Shown piece after piece: positions 9,101-17,093 of a DNA stretch of 17,314 nucleotides. Position 1 is the first letter of the stretch, and each line of letters opens with the position of its first letter. Where the stretch lies: contig RFTM01000002.1 of assembly GCA_009923475.1 (NCBI GenBank), forward strand, positions 1 through 17,314, given 5' to 3'. The stretch comes from Gammaproteobacteria bacterium. GTDB lineage: Bacteria; Pseudomonadota; Gammaproteobacteria; Steroidobacterales; Steroidobacteraceae. The position numbers and the translations under genes were made by a program. The notes under the pieces were generated by a model. The model searched no databases. It saw only the letters and a list, made by a program, of their open reading frames with translations, and had not been told where the DNA came from.

Positions 9101-11428
9101 TCAGAACCCGACGCGGAACGACACGCCGAAGGTGCGCGGCGCACCCATCACCGACTGCGGCACGAGACCGCCCGCCGGCGCGATGCCGCTCTCGAGCACC
9201 GTCGAGTAGTAGTCCTTGTCGGCGACGTTGTCGACGTAGGCGGTCACGCCGTACTTGTCGTCCGCGGAACGCCAGCCGGCGCGCAGGTTGAGGAGGCCGT
9301 AGCCCTCCTGCGCCACCGCGTTGCGGTTGAACTGCGTGAAGTACTGCTTGCCCTTGTAGGCGTAGTCGCCGCGCAGGCTGAGCTCGCCGCCGTTGAACGA
9401 GGTGGTCCAGCTGAGGCCCACGTTACCGGCGAACGGCGGGGCACGGCGCAGGTCGCAGCCCGCGAGGGAGACCGCCTGCGAACCCGTGGTGAAGGGCCCG
9501 ACGCGGCGCTCGCAACCGCCCGCGTAGTTGCCGAGCGAGGTCGCGGCAGAGCCGCCGGCCGGCAGCGGGGTGACCGCCGGATCCTCGGTCAGGAACTCGT
9601 CGTACTGGGCATCAAGGAAGGCTGCGCCGGCGTTCAGCTCGAAGCCGTTGCCCAGCGCGGCGCGCAGCTCGGCCTCGAAGCCGCGCAGCGTCGCCTTGCC
9701 GGCGTTGGTGAGCACGTCGGACGCGTTGGTGATCTTGCCGACCTGCATGTCCTTGTAGTTGTACTGGAACACGCCGAAGTTGGCGATCACGCGGCCGTCG
9801 GCGAGCTTGGTCTTGAGGCCCGCCTCGTAGCTCCACAGGTATTCCGGATCGTACGGCGCCTGCCGTCCGATCAGGTTGAAACCGCCGCTCTTGAAGCCGC
9901 GCGTCGCCGACACGTAGCCCATGATGTCGTCGGTGAAGTCGTGGTCGATGCCGAACTTCGGCGTGACCGCGCTCCAGCTGTCCTGCAGCACGTCGGCCCA
10001 GGTCTTGCCCGCGGGGTATCCGAGGAACTGCGGCGTGAAGACGAGGTTCGACAGCAGGTAGTACATGTCGCCGTCCTTCTCGTCCTTCGTGTAGCGCACG
10101 CCGGCGGTGACGCGCGTGGCGTCCGTCAGCGAATAGGTGCCCTGCGCGTAGGCCGAGTAGGACTTCGTGTTCGACTTGCCGTCGATCAGGATGCCCTCGA
10201 TGCTGCCCGCCGGGAAGCCGAGCGCGCCGGCGAGGCCGTTGAACGCGAGGCCGCTGAAGGTCTTGCTGTCCTCCTTCAGGTAGAACGCGCCGAGGATCCA
10301 CTTGAGGGCGCCGTCCCCGGTGTTGGAGAGCTGGAACTCCTGCGTCAGCTGCTTCGAGTCGTCGTCCTGGAAGTAGGTGACGAAGAAGACGTCGGTGCCG
10401 TCGCCGTCGTTGAGCCAGGAGTAGATGGTCTTGCGGTAGGCGGTCTGCGACATCAGCTGCAGGTCGCCGAGGTCCCAGGTGAGCTTGAGGTTGGCGGCAT
10501 CGGTGTGGGCACGGCCGATGCTCGGAACGCGCCGGGTGGAACCGACGATGTTCTGCTCGTAGCCCTGCGAGACCTCGCGCAGGCTGGGCAGGCGCTTGTC
10601 GGTCGGCGCGGTCCAGTAGATGTTCGGGTCGCCGGCGGCGTGCGTGAAGTACTTGAACGCCGTCGGGTTGCTGTCGTCACGGGTGACATCGACCTGCAGC
10701 AGGCCGCTGAAGGTGTCCGAGGGCTGGAACGCGATCTGGCCGCGCACCGCCCACAGGTCCTGGTTGTCGAGCTGGTCGTTGTCGCGCGCCTTGGCGGTCG
10801 CGAACTTGTTCTCCGTGAACCCGTCACGCTGCGCCCAGAGCACAGACAGGCGACCGGAGACCGTGTCGCTGAACGGCGCGTTGAGGGCGCCCTCGACGCG
10901 CACCTTGGAGTAGTTGCCGACGTCGAGCTTGGCGTAGCCGCCGAAGTCCTTCTCGGGCTTGCGCGAGATGATGTTGATGACGCCGCCGGTCGCGTTGCGG
11001 CCGTACAGCGTGCCCTGAGGACCGCGGAGCACCTCGACGCGCTCGGTGTCGAAGAAGTCGAAGATCGAGACCGAGGAACGCGCGACGTAGACGCCGTCCT
11101 GGTGGATGGCGACGCCCGGGTCGCTGCCGACCGAGAAGTTCTCGGTGCCGACGCCGCGGATGACGACCTTGCCGATGACCTCCTTCTGCACCACGAGACC
11201 CGGCGTCAGGTTGGAGAGGCCGTCGGTGGTGGTGATGCCGGCGCTCTCGAGCTCGGCGCCCGAGAAGGCGGCGATGGAGATCGGGGTGTCCTGGACCGTG
11301 CCCGAGCGCTTCTCGGCGGTGACGACCACCTCTTCGAGCACGTCGTTCTCGGCTGCGATCGCGGGGGCGGCCGCGACGAGCGCGGCCACGGCGGCGGCGA
11401 CGAGCCGCGAGGTCTTGGGCTGATGCAT
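9101..11428 (-). CDS. TonB-dependent outer-membrane receptor
   Basis: This is a 775-residue outer-membrane active transporter powered by TonB-ExbBD. It begins with a clear signal peptide (about 1-26, Ala-rich, ending APAIAA), followed by a TonB-box-like EEVVVTAEKR at 32-41. The plug domain follows (about 43-158) with DTPISIAAFSG, VVIRGVG, VEVLRGPQGTLYGRNATGGVINIISRKP. The rest is a 22-strand barrel rich in aromatic strands, ending in RTFGVSFRVGF with the terminal Phe typical of outer-membrane proteins. The ATG at 11428 has GGAGGG nine bases upstream. Open reading continues upstream of it but without coding character. Receptors with this plug type are common for carbohydrates, aromatics and hydrophobic compounds as well as siderophores. 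Its place among CoA-ligase and dehydrogenase genes argues for uptake of a carbon source, although the ligand is unknown. Confidence 0.93.
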   Translation of the reverse strand: MHQPKTSRLVAAAVAALVAAAPAIAAENDVLEEVVVTAEKRSGTVQDTPISIAAFSGAELESAGITTTDGLSNLTPGLVVQKEVIGKVVIRGVGTENFSVGSDPGVAIHQDGVYVARSSVSIFDFFDTERVEVLRGPQGTLYGRNATGGVINIISRKPEKDFGGYAKLDVGNYSKVRVEGALNAPFSDTVSGRLSVLWAQRDGFTENKFATAKARDNDQLDNQDLWAVRGQIAFQPSDTFSGLLQVDVTRDDSNPTAFKYFTHAAGDPNIYWTAPTDKRLPSLREVSQGYEQNIVGSTRRVPSIGRAHTDAANLKLTWDLGDLQLMSQTAYRKTIYSWLNDGDGTDVFFVTYFQDDDSKQLTQEFQLSNTGDGALKWILGAFYLKEDSKTFSGLAFNGLAGALGFPAGSIEGILIDGKSNTKSYSAYAQGTYSLTDATRVTAGVRYTKDEKDGDMYYLLSNLVFTPQFLGYPAGKTWADVLQDSWSAVTPKFGIDHDFTDDIMGYVSATRGFKSGGFNLIGRQAPYDPEYLWSYEAGLKTKLADGRVIANFGVFQYNYKDMQVGKITNASDVLTNAGKATLRGFEAELRAALGNGFELNAGAAFLDAQYDEFLTEDPAVTPLPAGGSAATSLGNYAGGCERRVGPFTTGSQAVSLAGCDLRRAPPFAGNVGLSWTTSFNGGELSLRGDYAYKGKQYFTQFNRNAVAQEGYGLLNLRAGWRSADDKYGVTAYVDNVADKDYYSTVLESGIAPAGGLVPQSVMGAPRTFGVSFRVGF

Positions 11429-11507
11429 GGAAAAGTTCCCTCCAAAGTGCGGCCTTGGCCGCGTGACGATCCCTTGCGAAGAGTCTCTTTCGCCCCTTCG
11501 CGCCAAG
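11429..11507 (-). promoter_or_regulatory. Leader of the TonB-dependent receptor with two dyads
   Basis: This 79-base gap lies between the CoA-ligase stop and the receptor start. It contains a 14-base dyad (GCGGCC-TT-GGCCGC) at 11449-11462 and an imperfect inverted repeat with arms CGAAGAG/CTCTTTCG on the plus strand at 11477-11492. On the minus strand a TTGACT (11511-11506) overlaps the ligase stop and could be a -35, but the -10 at the right distance is poor. The dyads could be an operator, an mRNA structure or an attenuator that lowers receptor expression relative to the ligase. None is followed by a T-run. Confidence 0.35.
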
Positions 11508-13109
11508 TCAAGCAGTCCGCTGAACTTTTGGTTCACGGTTATGGACGACGAAACAACTGTGGTGGCCGTCGCGCAACTCGCGCTTGAGCACCTTGCCGCC
11601 GATGTTGCGCGGCACCGCCGCGATGAAGCCGATCTCGCGCGGCGCCTTGTAGGCGGCGAGGCGCGCGCGGCAGAACGCCGCGATGTCCTCGGCCAACGGC
11701 TGCCCGCCCTCCTGCCCTTCGCGCAGCACCACGAAGCCGCGGACGCGCTCGCCCCAATGGTCGTCGGCCACGCCGACGACGCAGGCCTCGCGCACCGCGG
11801 GGTGCTGCTCGAGCACGATCTCCACCTCGCGCGGATAGACGTTGAAGCCGCCGGACACGACCATGTCCTTCTTGCGGTCGACGATGTAGAGGAAGCCTTC
11901 CTCGTCGCGGCGCGCAAGGTCGCCCGCGCTGATCCAGCCGCCCTCGCGGCTGCACTCGGCGGTCCACTCCGGGTGGTTCCAGTAACCCTCGAAAAGGTAG
12001 GGGGATCGCGAGAAGAGCTCGCCCACCTCGCCCACCGGCACCTCGCTGCCGTCGGGCGCGAGCAGCCGCACCTCGTTGAGCGCGAACGCCCGTCCCACCG
12101 ACTGCCGCGTGCGCAGCTGGTCCTGCGGGCGGATGTTGGTGACGATGCCGGCCTCGGTGGAGCCGTAGGTCTCGTGCAGCAGCCCTTCGCCGAAGTAGGC
12201 GACGATGCGCTCCTTCACCGGCTGCGGCAGCGCCGCCGCGTTGGAGATGATGGTCCGCAGCGTCCGCGCCGTCCCCTTGCGCCGCGCGAGCGTCTCGGGC
12301 GGCAGCGCGAAGATGGCCTGGAAGTGCGTGGGCACCATGAAGACGCCGCTGAACGCGCCCTCCGCCAGCCGCTCGAGCACCTGCGCGGGGTCGAAACGCG
12401 GCGCGATCTCGGCGAACCCGCCGAAGTAGAGCGTGCACATCGCGAAGGCGAAACCCGCGCCGTGCGACATCGGCGCGAGCGCGTAGAACCGGTCGTCCGG
12501 CCCGTAGCAGCCGTACTCCATGGCCATGCCGTGGAAGGTGAGCGTGCGCGAGCGGTGCGAGATGACGATGCCCTTGGGCTGGCCGGTGGTGCCCGAGCTG
12601 TACACCAGCGTGAACGGCTGGGTCTCGTCGAACCGGGGGAGCTCCGCTTCGGTGACGGGCGATTGCCCGGCGAGCCAGCGCTCGTAGGCCGGGCCGAGCA
12701 CGATGAGCCGGCCGATGCGGTCCCCGAGACCCATCGCGATCGCCTCGCGCGCCACCGTCTCCAAGGAAGGATGCACGACCATCACCGAGGGCGTGCAATC
12801 GCGGCAGGCCGCCGCGATCTCGGCGGCAGGGCTGCGGGGGTTGAGCGTGACGACGATGCCGCCCGCGTCGCTGAAGCCGCAGAGCACCTCCGGATACTCG
12901 GCGCAGTTCGGCGCGAGCATCGCCACGCGGTCGCCGAGCTTGAGACCGAGCTCACGCACCGCCCCTCCCGCGAGCCGGAGCACGCGGTCGCGGAGCTGGC
13001 CGTAGGTGAACTCGCGGTCCTCGCAGCGCAGCGCGGGCCGGCCCGGCTCGCGCTGCCCGACGGCATGCAGGCCGTCGGAGATGCGCAGCGGACGGTAGAG
13101 GCCGCTCAC
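11508..13109 (-). CDS. AMP-forming acyl-CoA ligase
   Basis: This is a 533-residue class I adenylate-forming enzyme that would activate a carboxylic acid to its acyl-CoA through an acyl-AMP. Motifs are the P-loop YSSGTTGQPKG at 170-180, HGAGF at about 216-220, YGSTEAG at 315-321, GDL at 396-398, the hinge DRKKDMVVSGGFNVYPREVE at 411-430, and the C-terminal catalytic lysine K506 in NIGGKVLKREL. All are intact. The GTG start at 13109 overlaps the amidohydrolase stop (GTGA), implying translational coupling. A short tail of about 20 residues follows the catalytic lysine region. The substrate class (aromatic, terpenoid or fatty acid) cannot be read from sequence. It lies directly downstream of the amidohydrolase and upstream of the receptor. 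Confidence 0.92.
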   Translation of the reverse strand: MSGLYRPLRISDGLHAVGQREPGRPALRCEDREFTYGQLRDRVLRLAGGAVRELGLKLGDRVAMLAPNCAEYPEVLCGFSDAGGIVVTLNPRSPAAEIAAACRDCTPSVMVVHPSLETVAREAIAMGLGDRIGRLIVLGPAYERWLAGQSPVTEAELPRFDETQPFTLVYSSGTTGQPKGIVISHRSRTLTFHGMAMEYGCYGPDDRFYALAPMSHGAGFAFAMCTLYFGGFAEIAPRFDPAQVLERLAEGAFSGVFMVPTHFQAIFALPPETLARRKGTARTLRTIISNAAALPQPVKERIVAYFGEGLLHETYGSTEAGIVTNIRPQDQLRTRQSVGRAFALNEVRLLAPDGSEVPVGEVGELFSRSPYLFEGYWNHPEWTAECSREGGWISAGDLARRDEEGFLYIVDRKKDMVVSGGFNVYPREVEIVLEQHPAVREACVVGVADDHWGERVRGFVVLREGQEGGQPLAEDIAAFCRARLAAYKAPREIGFIAAVPRNIGGKVLKRELRDGHHSCFVVHNREPKVQRTA

Positions 13110-14020
13110 TTGCCCTTGCCCCGCCCGGCCTTCGCGCGCGCTTCCTTGGCGAGCAGCGCCTTGTAGCCGGGCAGCTTGAAGACCCGCAGGGCGTTGTCGC
13201 GCAGCAGCGCGCGCTCGGATTCGGGCCGCAGACCGAGCTCCTTCACGTCGCGCATGGCCCGCTCGGGGTCGATGACGGGCCAATCGGTGCCGAACAACAC
13301 CTTCTGCCGGCCGTAGGTGTTCATGTAATGCACGTATGAGGCGGGCCAGTGCTTGGGCGCGTAGGCATCGCCCGCCGTATAGACGTTCTCGTGCTTCCAG
13401 CACATCGAGATCATCTCGTCGGTCCAGGGCACGCCGATGTGGATGCCGATCAGCGTGAGCTCGGGGAAGTCGATGGCCACCTGGTCGAGGGTGATCGGGC
13501 GGCCGACGCTCGGCAGGCGCCGCTCGCGCGAGTACACGAGGTTGTGGCCGACCTGCATCATGATCGGCACGCCGAGCTCGGCGCACTTGGCGTAGTACGG
13601 GTAGTACTTGGCGTGGTCGGGCGCGAGGCCGAACCAGTGCGGGTAGAGGTGGGCGCCCACGAAGCCGAGGTCGCGGACCGCGTGCGTGAGGTCGGCGAGG
13701 CCCTTCATGCCGCGGAACGGATCGACCCCGGCGAGCCCCGAGAAACGGTCCGGCCAACGCTCGCAGACCTTGGCGATGCGGTCCATCGGCAGCTCGAAGG
13801 AGCCGCGCACGTTCATGTCGCCGGCGCGGACGGCGATCAGCAGCGACCGCTCGATGCCGGCGCGGTCCATCTTGCGCAGATAGTGGCTGACCGGCATGCC
13901 GCCCCAATAGCGCTTGTCGAGCCGGATCTGCGCCTTGAAGGTGTCGTCGATGCCGGTCTGCTTGAGGCGGACCGCGGTCGGGTCGAACAGGTTGCAGACG
14001 ATGTCGATGGCGCCGCTCAT
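13106..14020 (-). CDS. Amidohydrolase-2 family protein lacking the N-terminal HxH metal motif
   Basis: This is a 304-residue TIM-barrel protein of the amidohydrolase-2 type, the group that includes ACMSD-like and resorcylate-type decarboxylases and C-C or acyl hydrolases. Family features are GAHLYPHWFG (H124, H128), MMQVGHN (H159), LIGIHIGVPW (H194) and FGTDWPV (D246). The usual first-strand DxHxH is instead DIVCN (residues 6-10), so two metal-ligand histidines are absent; H124/H128 or an altered metal site may compensate. The C terminus is a Lys/Ala/Gly-rich tail. The ATG at 14020 follows a 96-base divergent region shared with iclR. It is the first gene of the minus-strand catabolic group and overlaps the CoA ligase. 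It could be a decarboxylase or a hydrolase of an acyl-CoA, but the reaction is not assignable. Confidence 0.82.
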   Translation of the reverse strand: MSGAIDIVCNLFDPTAVRLKQTGIDDTFKAQIRLDKRYWGGMPVSHYLRKMDRAGIERSLLIAVRAGDMNVRGSFELPMDRIAKVCERWPDRFSGLAGVDPFRGMKGLADLTHAVRDLGFVGAHLYPHWFGLAPDHAKYYPYYAKCAELGVPIMMQVGHNLVYSRERRLPSVGRPITLDQVAIDFPELTLIGIHIGVPWTDEMISMCWKHENVYTAGDAYAPKHWPASYVHYMNTYGRQKVLFGTDWPVIDPERAMRDVKELGLRPESERALLRDNALRVFKLPGYKALLAKEARAKAGRGKGK

Positions 14021-14051
14021 GGGGATACCCTAGCCGATAGTTCACAGGTTT

Positions 14052-14091
14052 GCATTTACAGTCCACGGGTATGAACCTATATTGCGACTCA
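14052..14091 (+). promoter_or_regulatory. iclR promoter and candidate IclR operator
   Basis: TTTACA (14055-14060) and TATATT (14078-14083) are spaced by 17 bases, each a five-of-six match to sigma-70 elements; this is one of the best promoters in the window. It overlaps a composite shared with the E1 promoter: GCATTTACAGTCCA, then ATGAA, then ten bases, then GACTCA. The divergent amidohydrolase starts at 14020, so a protein bound here could control both directions. Nearby dyads (ATACCC at 14025-14030 with GGGTAT at 14067-14072, and a GGTATGAACC near-palindrome over the -10) are possible binding elements. Promoter call fairly good; operator call inferred. Confidence 0.55.
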
Positions 14092-14116
14092 GGATAAGAC
14101 CGCAGCGGAGCGCAAC

Positions 14117-14914
14117 ATGGCCACCACGCCCCAGCCCGACGAAGACCGCGGCACGGCCGCCGGCGCCACCGTGAAGTCCGCGGGCCGCGTGCTCGAGGTG
14201 CTCGAACTCCTCGGCAACGTACGCAAGCCGCTCTCCGCCTCCGAGATCGGGCGGCTGCTCGACTACCCGAAGTCGAGCACCAACGTGCTGCTCAAGTACC
14301 TCACCAACCTCGGCTACCTCTCGTTCGACCCGGACACGATGCATTACTTCCCGTCGCTGCGCGTGACGTCGCTCGGCGCCTGGATACCGGCCGCGCTCTA
14401 CGGCATGGGCGACGCCGCATCGATGCTCCAGGAACTGCACGACGTCACCGGCGAGACGGTGACGCTGTCGATGCGCTCGGGTCAGGCGATGCGCTTCATC
14501 CGGGTGCTCCCGGGCAGTTTCTTCATCGCGCTCAAGATGGACGAGGGCACGGTCGCGCCGCTGTTCGGCACCAGCGTCGGCGCGGCGTTCCTCGCCACGC
14601 GTCCGCCCGCCGAGGTCGAGCGGCTCGCCGACGCGGCGCGCAGCATGGCGCGGACCCGGGTCGCGCGGCAGGCCATCGACCAGACCCTGGAGAGCCTGCC
14701 GCAGGTGCGCAGCACCGGCTACTCGGTGGCCTTCGCCAGCCTGTTCCCGGACACCGGCGCCATCTCGATGGCCCTGCCCCCCGCCAGCGACGGCAACGTG
14801 CTGGTGCTCGGCGTCGGCGGACTCAGCGACCGCATACGCCGCAACGAGCGGACCATCGCCCGCGCGATGCGCAGCGCGATCACCACCCACCTCGTCGCGC
14901 CCGCGCGCAACTGA
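14117..14914 (+). CDS. IclR-family transcriptional regulator
   Basis: This is a 265-residue DNA-binding regulator. An N-terminal winged helix-turn-helix (about 18-82) contains VKSAGRVLEVLELLG, PLSASEIGRLLDYPKSSTNVLLKYLTNLGYL. An IclR-type effector domain (about 95-258) follows, with MLQELHDVTGETVTLSMRSG, LFGTSVGAAFLA, the STGYSVAF segment and a closing VLVLGVGG. The ATG at 14117 has CGGAG six bases upstream. IclR proteins typically sense an aromatic or small organic acid and control an adjacent, often divergent, catabolic operon. Its position between the minus-strand amidohydrolase/ligase group and the E1/E2 genes makes it the likely local regulator, probably self-regulating as well. Confidence 0.92.
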   Translation: MATTPQPDEDRGTAAGATVKSAGRVLEVLELLGNVRKPLSASEIGRLLDYPKSSTNVLLKYLTNLGYLSFDPDTMHYFPSLRVTSLGAWIPAALYGMGDAASMLQELHDVTGETVTLSMRSGQAMRFIRVLPGSFFIALKMDEGTVAPLFGTSVGAAFLATRPPAEVERLADAARSMARTRVARQAIDQTLESLPQVRSTGYSVAFASLFPDTGAISMALPPASDGNVLVLGVGGLSDRIRRNERTIARAMRSAITTHLVAPARN

Positions 14915-14957
14915 CAGGCGGAACGACAGACCCGTCGCGTCCACATACGTGAAACGC

Positions 14958-14990
14958 GCATTTCCATCCATGAATTGGCGAATAGACTCA
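14958..14990 (+). promoter_or_regulatory. Candidate E1 promoter with the motif shared with iclR
   Basis: The 132-base gap after iclR (14915-15046) contains TTTCCA (14961-14966) and TAGACT (14983-14988) with a 16-base spacer, each about four of six to consensus. Overlapping them is GCATTTCCATCCA, then ATGAA, ten bases, then GACTCA, the same block order as at iclR with identical ATGAA-to-GACTCA spacing. No terminator is visible after iclR, so read-through from the iclR promoter is also possible. Confidence 0.45.
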
Positions 14991-15046
14991 ACCCACACGC
15001 CCGAAGCGGCCGATCCGCAAGGCTCAAGCATCCGGAGGACACAGAC

Positions 15047-17080
15047 ATGACCACGGCCACCGCCCCCACCCTCTCGAACGACGCCATGCTCGCCCTTTAC
15101 CGCACGATGGTGCGGATCAACGAGAGCGACAAGGCGGTGACGCGCGGCCTCAGCGCCGGCGAGATCATGTTCCAGTACTACCCGGTCGGCGGCCAGGAGG
15201 CGATCTCCGCCGGCATCGGCGCCGCCCTGCGCGCCGACGACTTCGTCGCCACCACCTACCGCGGCATCCACGACATCGTCGCCAAGGGCACGCCGCTCGA
15301 CGCCATCTTCGCCGAGCTCTACGGCAAGATGGCCGGCACCTGCAAGGGCAAGGGCGGACCGATGCACCTGTCGGACCCCACCTCCGGCCTCATGCTCACC
15401 ACCGGCATCGTCGGCGCCGGCCTGCCGATCGCCAATGGCCTCGCGCTCGCCGAGCAGCTGCACGGCACCGACCGCGTCTGCGTCTGCAACTTCGGCGACG
15501 GCGCGACCAGCATCGGCGCCTTCCACGAGGCGCTCAACCTCGCCGCCGTCTGGAAGTTGCCCGTCATCTTCGTCTGCCAGAACAACCAGTACGCCGAGTA
15601 CACCGCGCTCGACGAGTACACCCTCACCAAGGATTTCTCGAAGCGCGCGGCCGCCTACGAGATGGCCGGCGTGCGCGTCGACGGCACCGACCCGGTGGCC
15701 GTCCACGAGGTCGCCAAGGCCGCCGTCGCGCGCGCCCGTGCCGGCCAGGGCCCGACGCTGATCGAGGCGGTCTGCCACCGCCTGCAGGGCCACGCCTTCG
15801 GCAGCGACGACACCCACATGGACCACGCCGCCCTCGCCGCCGCCAAGGCCGCGGCGCCGGTCGGCCGCTTCCGCCAACGCCTCATCGACGCCGGCATCGC
15901 CACCGACGCCGCGCTCAAGGACCTCGAGGCCGCCATCCGCAAGGAGGTCGACGCCGCCAGCGACCACGCGCGCGCGGCGGCGGCGCCGGCCGCGAGCGAG
16001 CTCTACACCGACGTGTTCGCCGACCAGACGCTGATCCCCGACCATGTCATCGCCACCGCGCAGCCCAAGGCGGCCGGCAGCTACGCGCCCAAGTCGGAGC
16101 GAATGATGACCTTCGGCCAGGCCGTCAACGAAGCGCTCGCCATCGCGCTCGAGTCCGACAAGGACGTGTTCCTGCTCGGCGAGGACATCGCCGACCCGGC
16201 GGGCGGCGTGGTCAAGACGACCTATGGCCTGTCCACCAAGTTCGGACGCGATCGCGTCCGCCCGACGCCCATCGCCGAGCAGGCGATCGTCGGCGCGGCG
16301 GTGGGCGCCGCGATGGCCGGCATGAAGCCGGTCGCCGAGATCATGATCAACGACTTCCTCATGGTCTGCATGGACCAGGTCGGCAACCACGCCGCGAAGC
16401 TGCGCTACATGTCCGGCGGCAAGACCAGCGTGCCGCTCGTCATCCGCACGCTGACCGCGGGTTTCGTCGGCAGCTTCGGCGCCCAGCACTCGCAGTCGCT
16501 CGAGGCCTGGCTCGCGCACACGCCGGGCCTCAAGGTCGTCTATCCGAGCACGCCGGCGGAGGCCAAGGGACTGCTGCTCTCGGCCATCCACGACCCCGAT
16601 CCGGTGGTCTTCTTCGAGTCGATGCGCGCCTACTTCGCGCCGGGTCCGGTGCCCGAGGGCGACTACCGCATCCCGCTCGGCCAGGCCGACATCAAGCGTC
16701 CCGGCAAGGACGTCACGATCATCACCTACGGCTGGGCCGTGGGCGAGGCGCTGGCCGCCGCCGGCACGCTGTCCAAGGAAGGCATCGAGGCCGAGGTGCT
16801 CGACCTGCGCACCGTGGTGCCGCTCGACGTCCCCGCGATCCTCGAGAGCGTCGGCCGCACCAAGCGCGCCATCGTGCTGCACGCGGCCGTCGAGTTCGGC
16901 GGCTTCGGCGGCGAGATCGCGAGCATCATCCACTCGCGCCTGCACGGGCAGCTGGCCGCGCCGGTGGCGCGCGTCGGCGCGCGCTACACCCCGGTGCCGT
17001 TCACCGCGGGCCTCGAGAACCTGCACTTCCCGCAGGCGGACCGGGTGGTCGAGGCCGCCCGGGCCATGCTGAAGCGCTGA
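15047..17080 (+). CDS. Fused E1 alpha-beta component of a 2-oxo-acid dehydrogenase complex
   Basis: This is a 677-residue thiamine-diphosphate enzyme that decarboxylates a 2-oxo acid (or cleaves an acetoin-like compound) and passes the acyl group to lipoyl-E2. The alpha half (about 10-315) has the ThDP motif starting GDG at 150-152 and ending NN at 179-180, plus TYRGIHDIVAKG. An Ala-rich linker (about 308-350) joins the beta half (about 352-677), with MTFGQAVNEALAIAL, LLGEDI, the catalytic-type His H481 in GAQHSQS, and GFGGEIAS. The ATG at 15047 has GGAGG eight bases upstream; an in-frame ATG at 14975 lacks this and adds non-conserved sequence. Most relatives encode alpha and beta separately. 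The E2 gene follows after 13 bases. The substrate may be pyruvate, a branched 2-oxo acid or acetoin. Confidence 0.92.
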   Translation: MTTATAPTLSNDAMLALYRTMVRINESDKAVTRGLSAGEIMFQYYPVGGQEAISAGIGAALRADDFVATTYRGIHDIVAKGTPLDAIFAELYGKMAGTCKGKGGPMHLSDPTSGLMLTTGIVGAGLPIANGLALAEQLHGTDRVCVCNFGDGATSIGAFHEALNLAAVWKLPVIFVCQNNQYAEYTALDEYTLTKDFSKRAAAYEMAGVRVDGTDPVAVHEVAKAAVARARAGQGPTLIEAVCHRLQGHAFGSDDTHMDHAALAAAKAAAPVGRFRQRLIDAGIATDAALKDLEAAIRKEVDAASDHARAAAAPAASELYTDVFADQTLIPDHVIATAQPKAAGSYAPKSERMMTFGQAVNEALAIALESDKDVFLLGEDIADPAGGVVKTTYGLSTKFGRDRVRPTPIAEQAIVGAAVGAAMAGMKPVAEIMINDFLMVCMDQVGNHAAKLRYMSGGKTSVPLVIRTLTAGFVGSFGAQHSQSLEAWLAHTPGLKVVYPSTPAEAKGLLLSAIHDPDPVVFFESMRAYFAPGPVPEGDYRIPLGQADIKRPGKDVTIITYGWAVGEALAAAGTLSKEGIEAEVLDLRTVVPLDVPAILESVGRTKRAIVLHAAVEFGGFGGEIASIIHSRLHGQLAAPVARVGARYTPVPFTAGLENLHFPQADRVVEAARAMLKR

Positions 17081-17093
17081 ACCCGGGACGACG

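Noticed and set aside
8396..11587. 1063-codon plus-strand open frame opposite the receptor and small genes
   Set aside because: It is an antisense shadow: Arg/Val/Glu/Asp-rich with no family motifs, while the minus strand encodes a complete TonB receptor with signal peptide and terminal Phe. Long shadows are expected at this GC content.
11429..11917. Upstream extension of the receptor frame into the CoA-ligase gene
   Set aside because: The extension overlaps the ligase in another frame, is Ser/Arg-rich, and places no signal peptide at the N terminus; ATG at 11428 gives a signal peptide and a strong ribosome-binding site.
13107..14066. Extension of the CoA-ligase frame across the amidohydrolase gene
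   Set aside because: The added residues are an Arg/His-rich out-of-frame reading of the amidohydrolase; the GTG at 13109 fits the family N terminus.
14975..15046. Earlier ATG for the E1 gene at 14975
   Set aside because: It has no Shine-Dalgarno, lies inside the candidate promoter, and adds residues not typical for E1; ATG at 15047 has GGAGG at good spacing.
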